Notes under the pieces: model-generated
Seen by the model: the letters and a program-made list of their open reading frames with translations, nothing else
Databases searched by the model: none
Told to the model about the DNA's origin: nothing
Made by a program: the position numbers and the translations under genes
Source of the DNA: Centropus unirufus
Lineage: Eukaryota > Chordata > Aves > Cuculiformes > Centropidae
Direction: 5' to 3'
Length of the DNA: 64,000 nt
Assembly (NCBI GenBank): GCA_013397695.1
Contig: VYZI01000262.1
Coordinates: 926,994-990,993, forward strand
Shown: piece by piece, positions 10,817 through 21,756 of the stretch
Layout: every line of letters starts with the position of its first letter
Numbering within the stretch: position 1 is the first letter of the stretch

Positions 10817-12453
10817 ACAGTGGGAGAACAGACCCACACCAGTGGGAGAGGGGATAGCACCAAGGCAGGACTCAGACTGAGGAAGACAAGGACAAAAAAA
10901 TCAGCACGTGTCCTTTCCCACCACATCCAACCATGCAAGAGCCAATGCACTGCACAGCCTGGGCAAATTTTCCCTCAAAGAGCAGAAACAGCCCTTCTGG
11001 CACTGGCAATGACTGGCTGTGACCTCCCTCCAAGGGCTTCTGCCTCGACATGGCCGTTAGTCACCACAAGGAAGAAGGTTTTTGCAACTCAACCCACGAG
11101 GCGGGGGATGCACGTGTGCCCAAGAGGGAGTGAAATCATTATATTGGGTGCACAAGCGACGAGCTGTGCCTCCCTGAGCCCCGCTGGGTGCAGAGGATGC
11201 TGGCAGCCAACACCAAAGAGGAATGGGACATTTGGGGCCACCCATACCCACCCATGGTGGCCCACGCAACAGTAACGTGCACAGCCCAGAGGTCAGGGCC
11301 GCTTGGGCAAGGCACCAGCCTTATTTGACATCTTCCTCTGGGGCTGTGCATCATATCTGATGTGTCTGCTTCGAGGAAAAGATGTGTCATTCATGGTACA
11401 TTTAAAATTAATGCACATTTGGTGTTCTTTCTGATCCCGAATTACACATCAAGCCTTCCAAAGGTAAGTGTTCCCAGCAGCATTGTTAGCGTTTACAGCT
11501 CCTGGGGACCAGCTCCTGCCTGGTGTCAGCAGGATCCTGTGCCATCCAGGGGAGTGTGGGCTCAGCACAGCACGGTTTCAGGCCACGTTGGACCAAAATG
11601 TCACTTCTCACCAACAAAACCCTGCACTCGCAGAACCCAGCTCTGGAGGAGACCTGGCAGCTTCGTGTTGGGAAGTGCATCCCTGCCCGTGATCCCTTGA
11701 TGACGGGAGGCTTAATTATGATCCATCCTTGCTGGTGCCACAGTGTGCCCTCCAAGCCTGGATTTCAGTAAGGGAAGAGGTTGGGCAGTGCTGGCCTGCC
11801 CAGCATGGATGTCCCCAGGCTGCAGTGAGTTGGACACTCCAGCATTTCCCAGCTTTCACACCTGGCAGCTGCACCTGCCTGTTTCCTAAGGCAGCTCCCA
11901 GGCTTGGGATGCAGGCCCAAGCGTGGATTCCCTGCCAGCTCCCAGCACCTTTCACCAAATGCAATCGGGGGAAAGAGGGTCAGACCCACTGTGAACCAAG
12001 GAGGGGATTAGAACAAGGAGCGTGGACACAAACCTCAACAGACCTGATGGGAGCGGGGTCAGTCATTGGCCAGGAAGAGTCCTCTACTGGCAATTTGTGG
12101 CCAGGGGCCAGCAAAAGCCACTTCACTTTCATCAGACATTCAAAGTCGAACACCAGTGCCTCCTGCCTCAGTTCCTTTGGGAAGTCTCAGCCTTGTGGCC
12201 CCCCATGGCCATGTCTTCCAGGGCTCTCAGCAGTGGGTGCTGGTCCGGTATCACGGAGAGGCTGTGGGAGAGGAAAATATTTGCTGTATTTCTCGTTTGC
12301 TGATTTTATTACTGGCTCTTACTCACAGCAACAGTAAATTAAACCCAGAGGCACAGTAAAGCCCCCGCATCTTGACAGCTTAAACACAGTCCTCAGGCGG
12401 CACGCAAGGAAAATCACACATTGGAGGAGGTCAGGGGAGCACGAGTAAATAAG
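10817..12453. other. Unassigned flank
   Basis: No gene or repeat recognised. The plus frame at 11729-12337 has about 200 codons open but begins with TTG, and its product is unfamiliar. Confidence 0.35.
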
Positions 12454-13452
12454 ATGAGATTAATTTTGGAACAACACGCAGTGAGAATGACGTCTGCCAG
12501 GGAAGGAGCATCGCAGGGTCCCACCACAGCCCCGGCTGTTCCTGCCCATGAGGCAAAGCCCAGAGGAGCTGCACAAACCCAACCGGCTCTATACAGGGTG
12601 AGAAACCCAAGGAGCTGCAGTGGGAGCCATCGCCAACAGCCGGGCAGGAACCAGAGATCAAAGCTCCCCACTGCCCCAACAAAGCTTCCTGGAGATCTTG
12701 GACAGGAGCTTCCAGCTGCCACGTGGGCAACAGCAGCTCTTCCTTCTCAAACCCCACCAGAGCTGTCTGTAAGAGCTTGTGAGGCCACGTTAATGAAGCA
12801 ATTGAGTCATTACTTGCATGGAGCCGCTTGCAGTGGGTCAAGGTGGTGCTCTGCGGGGACAACAGAGCCACTGGTCACAATACAGGAGGTCAGGAGAGCC
12901 TGGCTGCAGATTGTTTGGCCAAGTGAGGATGGTGGCTGCACTGCTGGCCTTTCACCACAGGGATTACAGCCAGAGCTGGAGTCCTGCACAGTCCCCCAAA
13001 CCATCCTTCCTCCTCTGTTGCTTCCTTTCTCCAGGGCACCTGGTTCTCAGATCACTGACATGGGCACATTTGTCCCCTCAGCACAGCACCCACAGCCACT
13101 GGCAGAGCCCGGGGACAACACAGGCTGCACCCAGGGCATTTCTCACTCCACTCCTCCATGCTGGCCGCTTGAAGGAGCTCAGTCCAGGACACTGAGCAGG
13201 ACAGAAGGGCTGGGTTCAGGTTGGTGGACACATCATTCTCCTGGAAAAGAACCCAAGGTGCCCATCCTGCCCAGAGTCCTCAGCAGCCGGGGCAGCGGGA
13301 AGGAGCAGAACCAGCTGCTGCTCTGGGAAGCTCAGTGCAGGTATCTGATGAACAACCATTTGTCCAGCATCAGGAGGTTTGTTCCAACCTCTGCTGAAGG
13401 CACTCTCATTTCTAAATGTACCCTTCAGCAGCTCAAGAGTGCTGGCCGGTGA
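12454..13452 (+). other. Longest open frame in window, product unknown
   Basis: From the ATG at 12454 the frame is open for 332 codons to a TGA ending at 13452; upstream it stays open past a TTG at 12421. The product is rich in Ser, Pro, Gln, Ala and Thr, with scattered cysteines. It shows no signal peptide, membrane segment or motif I recognise. The plus strand is poor in T here, which suppresses stop codons and can by itself lengthen frames. A competing minus-strand frame (about 12431-12871) overlaps it. I would not call it a gene without transcript or conservation evidence. Confidence 0.2.
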
Positions 13453-14169
13453 TGGGCTCAGTAAGGGCAGGTGGAGGACCTTGGTCATCTCTAGAATAAC
13501 CCTGGTCCTCAGTCCCAAGGGAAAGGCTCCTGTACTGCAACCACCTACAAATACAGATGTCAAAGGCACTCCCATCTCTTTATATCCCTCATCCAGAAGC
13601 TCCAAGCTGTGCTTCTGGTGCACACGCTGTGCTCCTCCTGTGTCACTCCGAGCACCACAGTAAAGTGGGTGCCCCCCACGCTCCCTCCCAGGCATCTCCC
13701 CAGCTTAGAAACCTTTCCTGCAATGGACACCACCACCACCCTGTAACCAACCTCAACAGAAACCAAACCTCTCCAGGCCCCAGCCTCTCCAGCTGTACAG
13801 CCTCCGCCTGCTCCACCTCCACTTCAAAACCATTGTGAAGCTTTCTTTGCAGTAATTAATTCTTCTCACCTGCAGGGAACAACCTCCAGGAACCACAACA
13901 TTTTCTGTACAACTGCATTAATCATCATCAGCTTCAAAGATCTGAAGGACCCTTGCAGGAGGGTCTCCCCTCTCTTCCATTGCTTCTGGAGGGGCTTGGG
14001 GCCAGCCAGAGGTGCAGCCAGGCTGGGTGGTCTCACCAAGGGAGGGCTGGAGTCTCTTCAAACAAAACACTCACCTGCCACTCTGAGACTTGAAGTGCCC
14101 TTTTGTGTTAGAGGGGGAGCCTTTCTGCACATTCCCAGACAGGACAGGACATGGTTGTCACACTGGAGG
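13453..14169. other. Unassigned spacer
   Basis: No gene or repeat recognised before the long CR1 copy. Confidence 0.4.
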
Positions 14170-15008
14170 GAAGGGGTGCATCCAGAGAGGCTGGGGAGGT
14201 GGGGCTCTGAGAACCTCATGGAGTCCAACCAGGCCAAGTGCAAGGTCCTGCAGCCAGGACAGGGCAATCCCAAGTACAAACACCTGCTGTGCAGACAACA
14301 GATTGAGGGCAGCACTGAGGAAACTGGTGAATGAGGAGCTCAACATGACCTGGTGAATGAGGAGCTCAACATGACCTGGTGATGGGAGCTGGCAGCCCAG
14401 AAAGCCAACTGTGTCCTGGGCTGAATGCAAAGCAGTGGGAGCAGCAGGGAGAGGGAGGAGGTTCTGCTCCTCTGCACTGGTGAGACCTTACCTGGAGCTC
14501 TGTGTTTAGTTCTGGAGTCCTCAGCACAGGAAGGACCTGGAGCTGTTGGAGTGAGTCCAGAGGAGGCCACAGAAATGGTACAAGGGCTGGAGCACCTCCC
14601 ATCTGAGGGCAGGCTGAGAGACTTGGGGTTGTTCGACCTGGAGAAGTGAAGGCTCTGGGGAGACCTTAGAGCAGCTTCCACCACTGAAAGGGGCTCCAGG
14701 AAAGCTGGGGAGGGGCTCTGGATCAGGGAGTGCAGGGATAGGATGAAGGGGAATGGTTTTGAGCAGCAAGAGGCGAGATTGAGATGAGATCTTGGGGAGA
14801 AATGCTTTGCTGTGAGGGTGGGGAGGCCCTGGCCCAGGTTGCCCAGAGCAGTGGTGGCTGCCCCATCCCTGGAGGTGTTCAAGGCAAGGCTGGATGGGGC
14901 TTTGAGCCCCCTGATCCAGTGGGAGGTGTCCCTGCCCATGGCAGGGGAGTTGTAACTGGAAAGGCTTCAACATCCTTTCCAACCCAAATCAGTCCATGAT
15001 TCTATGAC
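14170..15008 (+). mobile_element. CR1 LINE, about 840 bp (CATGGCAG type)
   Basis: The plus-strand frame shows MESNQAKCKVLQPGQGNPKY, the CR1 segment after the reverse-transcriptase core. Later DNA gives GAGACTTGGGGTTGTTCGACC (LRDLGLFDLEK) and AGTGGTGGCTGCCCCATCCC. It ends with GTGTCCCTGCCCATGGCAGG, then CATCCTTTCCAACCCAAATC and an ATGATTCTATGA tail. Frames are broken, so it is inactive. It carries an internal 26-bp tandem duplication. Confidence 0.95.
14324..14375 (+). repeat. 26-bp tandem duplication inside CR1
   Basis: A 26-bp word beginning CTGGTGAATGAGGAGCTCAA is repeated exactly, at 14324-14349 and 14350-14375, in the stretch that encodes the conserved KLNMS-like segment of CR1. The length is not a multiple of three, so it adds a frameshift. 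Confidence 0.95.
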
Positions 15009-15629
15009 AGAGGAAAGCTCTGGGCAGGGCAGGCAGAGAAGAGCCTGTGCCACAAGGGAGGATGGGGAAGAGAAGGTTCAGTGCAGAGATCTGGTCACAC
15101 CTCACAGCGTGTACAACCACCATGGTCCTCAGCAGTGTCACCAGAGATGTTTCTGACCTCAAAGCTGTGCTGCTCAGCTCTGGTCATGCCTGGCAGCATC
15201 ACTGCCAGCTGCCAACACGCTCCACCAGGAGGGCCAGGATTGCTCAGCAAAGGAGGCAGCTTTGAGGAACATCTCAGTACTGTGCTCGGATAACAAATCC
15301 CCTCAAGGCAACAGCACCTAAAGCCAGCGCTGATCAGAGTTTACACGAAGCAAGATTTACCTTGATTATCCAGCCGAGTGGAGCTATCAGCTGCGAGAGA
15401 TGTGAGAAAAGGAGCAGGCACCAGGGACTCCTGAACATGGCCCAGCTCCTGGAAGCTGCTGCAGCCCTTGGGGAAGAGCCCCAGAGGTTTCCTTTCGACC
15501 CCTGACAACAAAGTGTGTGGCACCTGCTGGGAGTGGAATCAAACCCACACCAGTCACAGTGTGAAGCAGAGGCAAGCGTGGCTCCTTCTCTTCATGGGAC
15601 CCAACACAAAGAACCATGGAGAGACTTCA
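15009..15629. other. Unassigned spacer below PNPLA7
   Basis: No exon or repeat recognised between the CR1 copy and the candidate PNPLA7 poly(A) site. Confidence 0.4.
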
Positions 15630-15644
15630 GGCCAATAGAATACC

Positions 15645-15650
15645 TTTATT
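15645..15650 (-). promoter_or_regulatory. Candidate poly(A) signal AATAAA for PNPLA7
   Basis: AATAAA reads on the minus strand, with a GT-rich element (TTCTTTGTGTTGGG) about 35 nt downstream. It is the best-formed cleavage arrangement below the PNPLA7 stop. An earlier hexamer at 16220-16215 has no comparable GT-rich element. Confidence 0.45.
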
Positions 15651-16214
15651 TCACAGGGAAGATACAGCCAGGTAATGACTCCAGAGTTGAACAGCATGCA
15701 GCAGCTCCATGACCCATCAGCAAATGTTCTGCTGGTGCCTTGAGGATCCAGGCTCTGCAGCTAGTGTTCACATCAATCCATGCCTTAGAGTCAGATTTCA
15801 GGTGAAATACATTCAGGCTTGCTCCCCTGGGGGCACCGCTCACAAATAGGTGGCTGAAAGTCACCGAGGAGTTAATCACAGTTGCCTGGTTTGTATGCAA
15901 AAAAAGCAACGCTGCTGTGACCCACAAACCCCTCCCTGCCTCCAGTGCTGCTGCTCCAAGCCACTGCAGCATGCAGGCAGGAACACTGCGCACAGATCTT
16001 TGGGCCTTTGCAGGAAAACCAGCAACGAGAGCGTCGAGCAGCTAAAATCAAGGCAGCACTTGACTCCCAGCAGTTTCTCTCCAGTCTCAGAGTGATTACC
16101 AACAGCCACCCCTCACCTGAGCTCTTGGGCACAACGTGGGTATTTGTGCTCGGTGCTGCCAGCTGAATGCCCCATCCACTGCCTGGAGAAGGAGGAAATC
16201 TTAATGAAGCTTGC

Positions 16215-16220
16215 TTTATT
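16215..16220 (-). promoter_or_regulatory. Alternative poly(A) hexamer AATAAA
   Basis: AATAAA on the minus strand, about 1.3 kb after the PNPLA7 stop. The following sequence is pyrimidine- and purine-mixed rather than GT-rich, so it may be a proximal weak site or chance. Confidence 0.25.
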
Positions 16221-16664
16221 TCACTAGACCTTGGCTTGGTTTTTCAACTACTAAACTGGCAGAACAGCCAGCTCTCTGCCAGCAAGGTCAGACTCATGAG
16301 CGTTAGCCTGGCTCTTCCGTGCTGCCCGCCTGGCCCTCCTCCTCCCTGGGGAGATTCCTGCGCTTTCTTATCTGCATGTCTTCATCCTGGGAGAAGGAAT
16401 AAAGAAATGAGCACAAATTCACTCTTCAGCATCCTCTCTGAGCCATGTAAGATCTGCCTTCTTCCTCTCCGCCTCTTCGCTGCCCACCAGCCTTTACCCA
16501 CCGCAGATCAGCCCAGCAAACAAAATCCTTACACCTTTGCTCTGGCTCCTCCCTCAGAATATGGGACATCTTCCATCCTCAGGTGGGTGGTGACCCATGT
16601 CAGGCACCTTCCCAAACCACCCAACTGTTCACATCCAACAAAACAGGCAGCTCTACCTTCTAAA

Positions 16665-16823
16665 CCACTGGCCACTCTTTCCCTGGACGTGTTCACGGCC
16701 AGGTTGAATGAGGCTTTGAGAACCTTGACCCAGTGGGAGGTGTCGCTGCCCATGGCAGAGGGGTTGGAACTGGAAGGACTTTGAGGTGCCTTCCAACCCA
16801 AACCATTCCATGATGATGCTATA
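16665..16823 (+). mobile_element. Short CR1 LINE 3' end in PNPLA7 3' UTR region
   Basis: Plus-strand text CTGGACGTGTTCACGGCCAG, GGGAGGTGTCGCTGCCCATGG, GGGGTTGGAACTGGAAGGAC, and CCTTCCAACCCAAACCATTCCATGATGATG. About 160 bp; opposite in orientation to PNPLA7. Confidence 0.92.
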
Positions 16824-17493
16824 GGAGCAGCAGGGATGCAATCCTTCAGAACTCTGTGTCTTGGGCTGTGGACAATGTGTGAAGTCTGGCCTCAGTACAG
16901 GTTTCCTCAGGGTGGACCTGAGGTCCCACACAATCCAGCTGCCTTGGTTACAAGGCACCTCTGGAGGACATAAGGCAGTTTGCTCTAAGCAGGCCTAACC
17001 TGATGCTACATCTGGTTCTTCAGGGCATCTGTTGAGGGCTGAAGTTCCCACCACCCTTTTGCACAGCCTGTTGTGGTTCTTGGCCATGCCTACTGGGAAG
17101 TGTTTTCCCCTGTACCCAGGGTGGATTTCCTTCAGCACAAGCTGTGTTTGTCACCTCGGTTTTTGGCTGTGCATTCCTGCTGCTGCCTTCTCCATAGCCA
17201 CCCAGCAGACAGCTGCACACAGCAGGCAGATGCTCTCTGCCTCCTCTCCTCCAAGCTGGAGAAGGCAGCTCCCTCAGCCTCTCCTCAAGTCTTATGCTCC
17301 CCAGCCCTGGCCCACCTCCAGTGCAAACCCATGGAGCTGTGGGGCCAGGTTTTGCCACACACAGCGCCCCTGCAGATGACTGAGCTGACCAGGGTGAGCT
17401 CACACCTCTTCAGGTCTGTACTACATGAAAACCAAATTCTGATTCTGTCCTCCCAGCAAGTCCCTTCAGGTGCTCCTCTCAGTCTCCCCCTCC

Positions 17494-17642
17494 TCAGCCC
17501 CCCCTCACACTGTGCCTGTTTTCCAGGGCAGTTTGTACCGAGTCAGAGTCATCTTCAGCTTGGGTGCTGACGAAATCGATATAATCATCCTTCTGGACGT
17601 CCAGAACTTCCTCCTCGTACTCGGTCTGGTAGTCCGACTCGT
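17494..17642 (-). CDS. PNPLA7: PNPLA7, last recognised coding exon and stop
   Basis: This exon encodes fragment residues 320-367. Its first two bases (AC) complete an aspartate codon, and a TGA stop lies at 17496-17494. The tail is acidic, with ESDYQTEYEEEVLDVQKDDY followed by a serine/aspartate-rich stretch and ENRHSVRGG. ESDYQTEYEEE separates PNPLA7 from PNPLA6. The acceptor is TCTCTTCTCTTTAG. The end looks shorter than the mammalian tail as I remember it. A GTGAGG donor-like motif starts at 17508, just before the stop, so the last few residues may be read-through into an intron. The body of the exon is secure; the exact C-terminus is less so. Confidence 0.88.
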
Positions 17643-18884
17643 CTAAAGAGAAGAGAGACAAAACACTGGGGATAACAACCATTCCGAGGTGGAGGAAATG
17701 GGAAGAGGAGTGACAATTGCCTCTGTTGAGTACCAGCACGGAGCAGGGTATCTGCTGGCCACCTCTCTGTGGCTCACTGAACTGGGACTACTCAAACACT
17801 GATGTCGGCTCCCCAGCCAGACCACAAGACAAACCAGTCCCGTACATGAACTGGTGTCCTGGAGTTCTCTACAATCTCAAGTGCCTGGACCAGGAGCCGT
17901 GAGATGTGAAGCGTCTGTGCTGGTCTGGTGGGTTCCAGCTGCCCAGCAGGGCACGGGTGCTGGCAATGGGGAGATGCTCCCTGGTGAGCGCTCCTCACAG
18001 AACAGGTGTCCCCCACCCACCAGTCCAGATAAGACCAGTAAAACACCTCCACAAAACCTGCGAGCTATCAGCCCCAAGTCCCTGGCCACACTGCTCACAG
18101 ACTCCCTGGAAGCATGGACTGCCAGCTCTTCCCAGTGTGGAGATGATAATTATGTGTCTCGCCATCTCCGGTCCATGGGGGACAGTGACATTTACACTCC
18201 CCTCTTACAGTAACCCAGCAGGTGACCTGAGGGAAGCTCGGGAGCTGCGCACACAGGCAGAGCAGCCACCAAGCGCCATCCCCATCCCCAAAGAACCCCC
18301 AAGGGAACGGGACACACCAGTGACAAGTCAGCAGCTCCTCCAGCCCCCAGAGATCGCTTAAATAGGGCAGGAGAGTCCCTTGCAACCACAAGACTCTCAG
18401 CCACACCAGCTCGGTGCCCAATGGATATGCTGGGGCAGACACTCCCCACTGGTCCCAGCACCCAGTGCCCCATCCCATGTGGCAGGTGCCACCTTCCTCT
18501 GTGCAGCACTGGGCACGGGGCTTTGTAGAACTCCCAGTAATGCACTAAAATGGCTGAAGACCTCTTTTTTTTTTCTTAGACGTTAGGTTTTCTACCACTC
18601 TCATGAGTTAATTCAAGTGTGCCTCAAGTGCTAAAGCAATCTCGGCTTTCCAGCCCTCTGGTGAACAAAGTGGCTCGTGGACAACCTGGATCCTTGATTG
18701 AGGGTTTCTCTGGGGAACAGTCAAGAGCAGCTGCTCCACGCTGAAGACAGCAGCACAGTCTGTTCCACAGCATTTTCCTCTAACACGATAACAACTGCCA
18801 AAGCAGTCGTGTCGAAGACATTTGGTCTTCTTATTTTATTTTTTTTATTTATTTTTATTTACTGTGGACCAAAGAATTTGATAG

Positions 18885-19200
18885 ACTCAGAGACTCATGG
18901 AATGATGGAGTGGTTTGGGTTGGAAGGGACCTTAAAACCCATCCAGTTCCACCCCTCTGCCATGGGCAGGGACACCTCCCACTGGATAAGGGGCTCCAAG
19001 CCCCATCCAACCTGGCCTTCAACACCTCCAGGGATGGGGCAGCCACCACTGCTCTGGGAAACCTGGGCCAGGACCTCCCCACCCTCACAGCAAAACATTT
19101 CTCCCTAAGATCTCATCTCAATTTCCCCTCTTTCAGCTCAAAACCATTCCCCCTCATCCTATCCCTGCACTCCCTGATCAAGAGCCCCCATCCCAGCTCA
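18885..19200 (-). mobile_element. CR1 LINE 3' end (CATGGCAG type)
   Basis: Begins with an octamer tail, GACTCATGGAATGATGGAGT, then GGTTTGGGTTGGAAGGGACC, CTGCCATGGGCAGGGACACC and CAACACCTCCAGGGATGGGG. It runs to CCCTGATCAAGAGCCCCCATCC, all reverse complement of CR1. In the same orientation as PNPLA7. Confidence 0.95.
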
Positions 19201-20699
19201 AATATCATTAGTTTATACTAAAAACCCAATTGATAATCTTTGACAAAACACAACAGAGAATCTGGAAATTCATCTGAGCAGCGATGGTCAGCACAAACAA
19301 TGGTTTACGGCTCCACTAAAACTGACAAGTGACACCTCCAAAACCAAACTCCTTGACCTCTCCAAGTGCTATTCAGCATTGAACAGGTCTTTATTCAACA
19401 AACAAGAGAAGGGTGTCCCTTCCCATGTCCTTTGCCCGCAGCTCTGGGTGCTGGAGGAGCAGAGGGGAATGGAGAACAGCGGGTAAAGGGTTCCTAACCC
19501 CCATCCTCCACTGCTCCCCTCACAGTGGGTTCGAGAAGGTGACTTCTTCACATGACAAAACCTCTCAGAAGCACCAGACAGGACCAAGGTATCGGTGCCC
19601 CACTCCCCACATGAACACGCAAATAGCGCAGCTCCAGAACGAGCCAGTGGAGAGGAGACCTTGCCAGGGAAAGGTTCCCCCTGCATTGCCAGGGGGGAAT
19701 GTTCATGGCAGGAAGGGCCACAACCACTCCTCATACCAGAGATCTGCTCTGGGATGCTGGAGCTGGTAGCATTTCTGCTATAGGTGATTGATTCCTGCAG
19801 GCAACAGCACGTGGGAAGCAAAGCATAGAGGGTTTGTTCCACTGACACTGCCAGGCTGCAATGTCCATCAGGGAATCCAGCCACCCATCACAACCCAACA
19901 TTTCCTACTGCCCAAGAACCGTTTCCCCTGGGAGAGTTTGGGCTGTCTCCTGCTTCAGCTGTGTTGCCACACCAGGCATCCAACATGATAATTTACAATT
20001 TTTTCCCAAAACCCTGCGACACCAATGACCATTCCTTCACCCTCTCTGCTGCGTGACTTGATCCTCCTCGGCCACCACGTGCCACCTCTCCTCACACCAC
20101 GAAACCCGGCCATGGGGACAGCCCAAAGCACCACTGCTTTGGAAACTGGGGCATGAAACCTGCTGTGGGAATTCCTCAAAGAGCCTGCACAGCTTGGGTC
20201 CTCAGCAATCCTTTGGAGGTGGGAGCATGACCAGGGAAGCTACGGAGTCACCCTTGGAGCACAGGATCTGCGCTCCCCTGGCCACGGGTCTGTGAAACAC
20301 AATTACAGGTGAACAAGGAAAGATAGCCCCAAGTGAGCAGTGTCTGGAGGCAGAGCAGAATCACAGCCACAAGTAATGCGGGGGGTCTGCTGTGAAAAGG
20401 AGCTTCTGTGCTCCTACAGACACTTCCTCACCAGCACCACAGGCAGCCAGGGTCCAGCGCAGGGCTTCACCCCACTTCCCTCTTTCGCCCAGTCCCGAGG
20501 GACAGTCTCCCTTTGGGTTGGTTTTAAATTGTCATAATCATTGCTCTCAGTTTGCTCAAGAGTGAAGAAGAAACGTGCCTGTCCTTTCCCCCCAGAGAAG
20601 ATCTGGCTTCTGAGCTGGGGGCTCTGCCAGCCTCTGCCCGCCAGGGCCCTTCACCCTCAGCACTGACACTTCTCCAGGGCCCCCATCAATTTGAACACA

Positions 20700-21150
20700 G
20701 GTTTGCAGAACCATTAAGGCTGGAAAAGACCTCTGAGATCATCCAGTCCAACTGCCAGCCCAACCCCACTGTGCCAACCAAACCATGTCCCAAAGTGCCA
20801 TGGCCACACATTTTTTGAACCCCTCCAGGGATGGGGATTCCACCCCTGCCCTGGGAAGCCTCTGCCAGGGCTTCACCCTCTTTCAGCAAAGAAATTTTCC
20901 ATAATTTCCAATCCAAACCTTCCCTGGTGCAACTTGAGGCCATCTGCTCTTGTCCAATCCCTTGTTACTTGGCAGCAGAGCCCAGCACCCACCTCTCCAC
21001 ACCCTCCTTTCAGGCACTTGGAGGCAGGGATGAGGTGTCCTGCCAGCCTCCTCCAGACTAAACAGCCCCAGGTCCCTCAGCTGCTCCCAGAACACCTGGG
21101 CTCCATCCCCTTCCCCAGCTCCATTCCCCTTCTCCAGGCACACTCCAGCC
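20700..21150 (-). mobile_element. CR1 LINE 3' end (AAAAGACCTCTGAGATCATCCAG type)
   Basis: Text CAGAACCATTAAGGCTGGAA, AAGACCTCTGAGATCATCCAG, CAACCAAACCATGTCCCAAA, TTTTTTGAACCCCTCCAGGG, then CTTGAGGCCATCTGCTCTTG and CACCTCTCCACACCCTCC. This is the reverse complement of the CR1 end with the FKKH/TWP-like (TTCAAAAAA-CATGTGGCC) segment, shared with 32150 and 50440. Confidence 0.95.
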
Positions 21151-21589
21151 CCTCAATGCCCATGCCTTAAATAACCACATTACGTGAAGGCTTCATTCTT
21201 CTTCACAATGGCTGTTTCAACCACATTTGATTAATATTTTCTTCCTAAGGCATATGATGGCAATTAGCATTTCAAATCACCGCAGGGACATCTCTACAAA
21301 CAGATGGGAGGACTGCTAACTTTAGACTTCCCTCTGCCAGAACAGGAACCAAGAGGAGGGGGAGAGACTGATTATTAAGAGCTCCAGCCCTGGTGAAACG
21401 CTCAGAGATTTTGAGAGTGAAAAGCTCTGTTCCCTGTTGTGGAGAGAGATTTGGCCATGGAATGTCCAGGGAGCTGCTTGCAGGGCACAGCCGAGGCACT
21501 CGAGTGCAGGAGCTGCTCCTTGTTCCTCATTCGCATGTGCTCCACAAAACAGGAGTCAACAAATAGCACTGGAGCCAGTGGGGCATTCC

Positions 21590-21756
21590 AGATGCTACTC
21601 ATGACAGTGGGGAACAAACTCTTGGAGTCAAAGGCCAGGTTGGATGGAGCTTTGAGCACCCTGACCCAGTGGGAGGTATCCCTGCCCACAGCAGGGAGGA
21701 TGGAACTGGATGGGCTTTAAGGTTCCTTCCAACCCAAACTGCCTATGATTCCATGA
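21590..21756 (+). mobile_element. Short CR1 LINE 3' end (CATGGCAG type)
   Basis: Plus-strand text TCAAAGGCCAGGTTGGATGG, CCAGTGGGAGGTATCCCTGC, then GGTTCCTTCCAACCCAAACT and CTATGATTCCATGA. About 165 bp, located just downstream of PNPLA7 exon 22232-22316 and opposite in orientation to the gene. Confidence 0.93.

Larger units (their letters stand above)
15630..17493 (-). other. PNPLA7: Likely PNPLA7 3' untranslated region
   Basis: No AATAAA hexamer is visible on the minus strand between the stop and about 16220. Hexamers occur at 16220-16215 and 15650-15645. The second is followed about 35 nt later by a GT-rich run (GGTTCTTTGTGTTGGG, near 15612-15597), the better poly(A) arrangement. That would give a UTR of about 1.9 kb containing a short CR1 copy (16665-16823) in opposite orientation. 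A weakly supported cryptic exon lies at 16117-16182. The UTR end is inferred, not shown. Confidence 0.4.

Noticed and set aside
14340..14982. Long minus-strand frames (150-199 codons)
   Set aside because: They are antisense to the CR1 copy on the plus strand, with low stop density caused by CR1 composition.
16167..16784. 205-codon plus-strand frame
   Set aside because: It runs into the CR1 3' end at 16665, is antisense to the PNPLA7 UTR region and has no family resemblance.
19369..19884. 171-codon minus-strand frame as an alternative PNPLA7 exon
   Set aside because: No similarity to PNPLA7 and no convincing acceptor joining it to the upstream exon.
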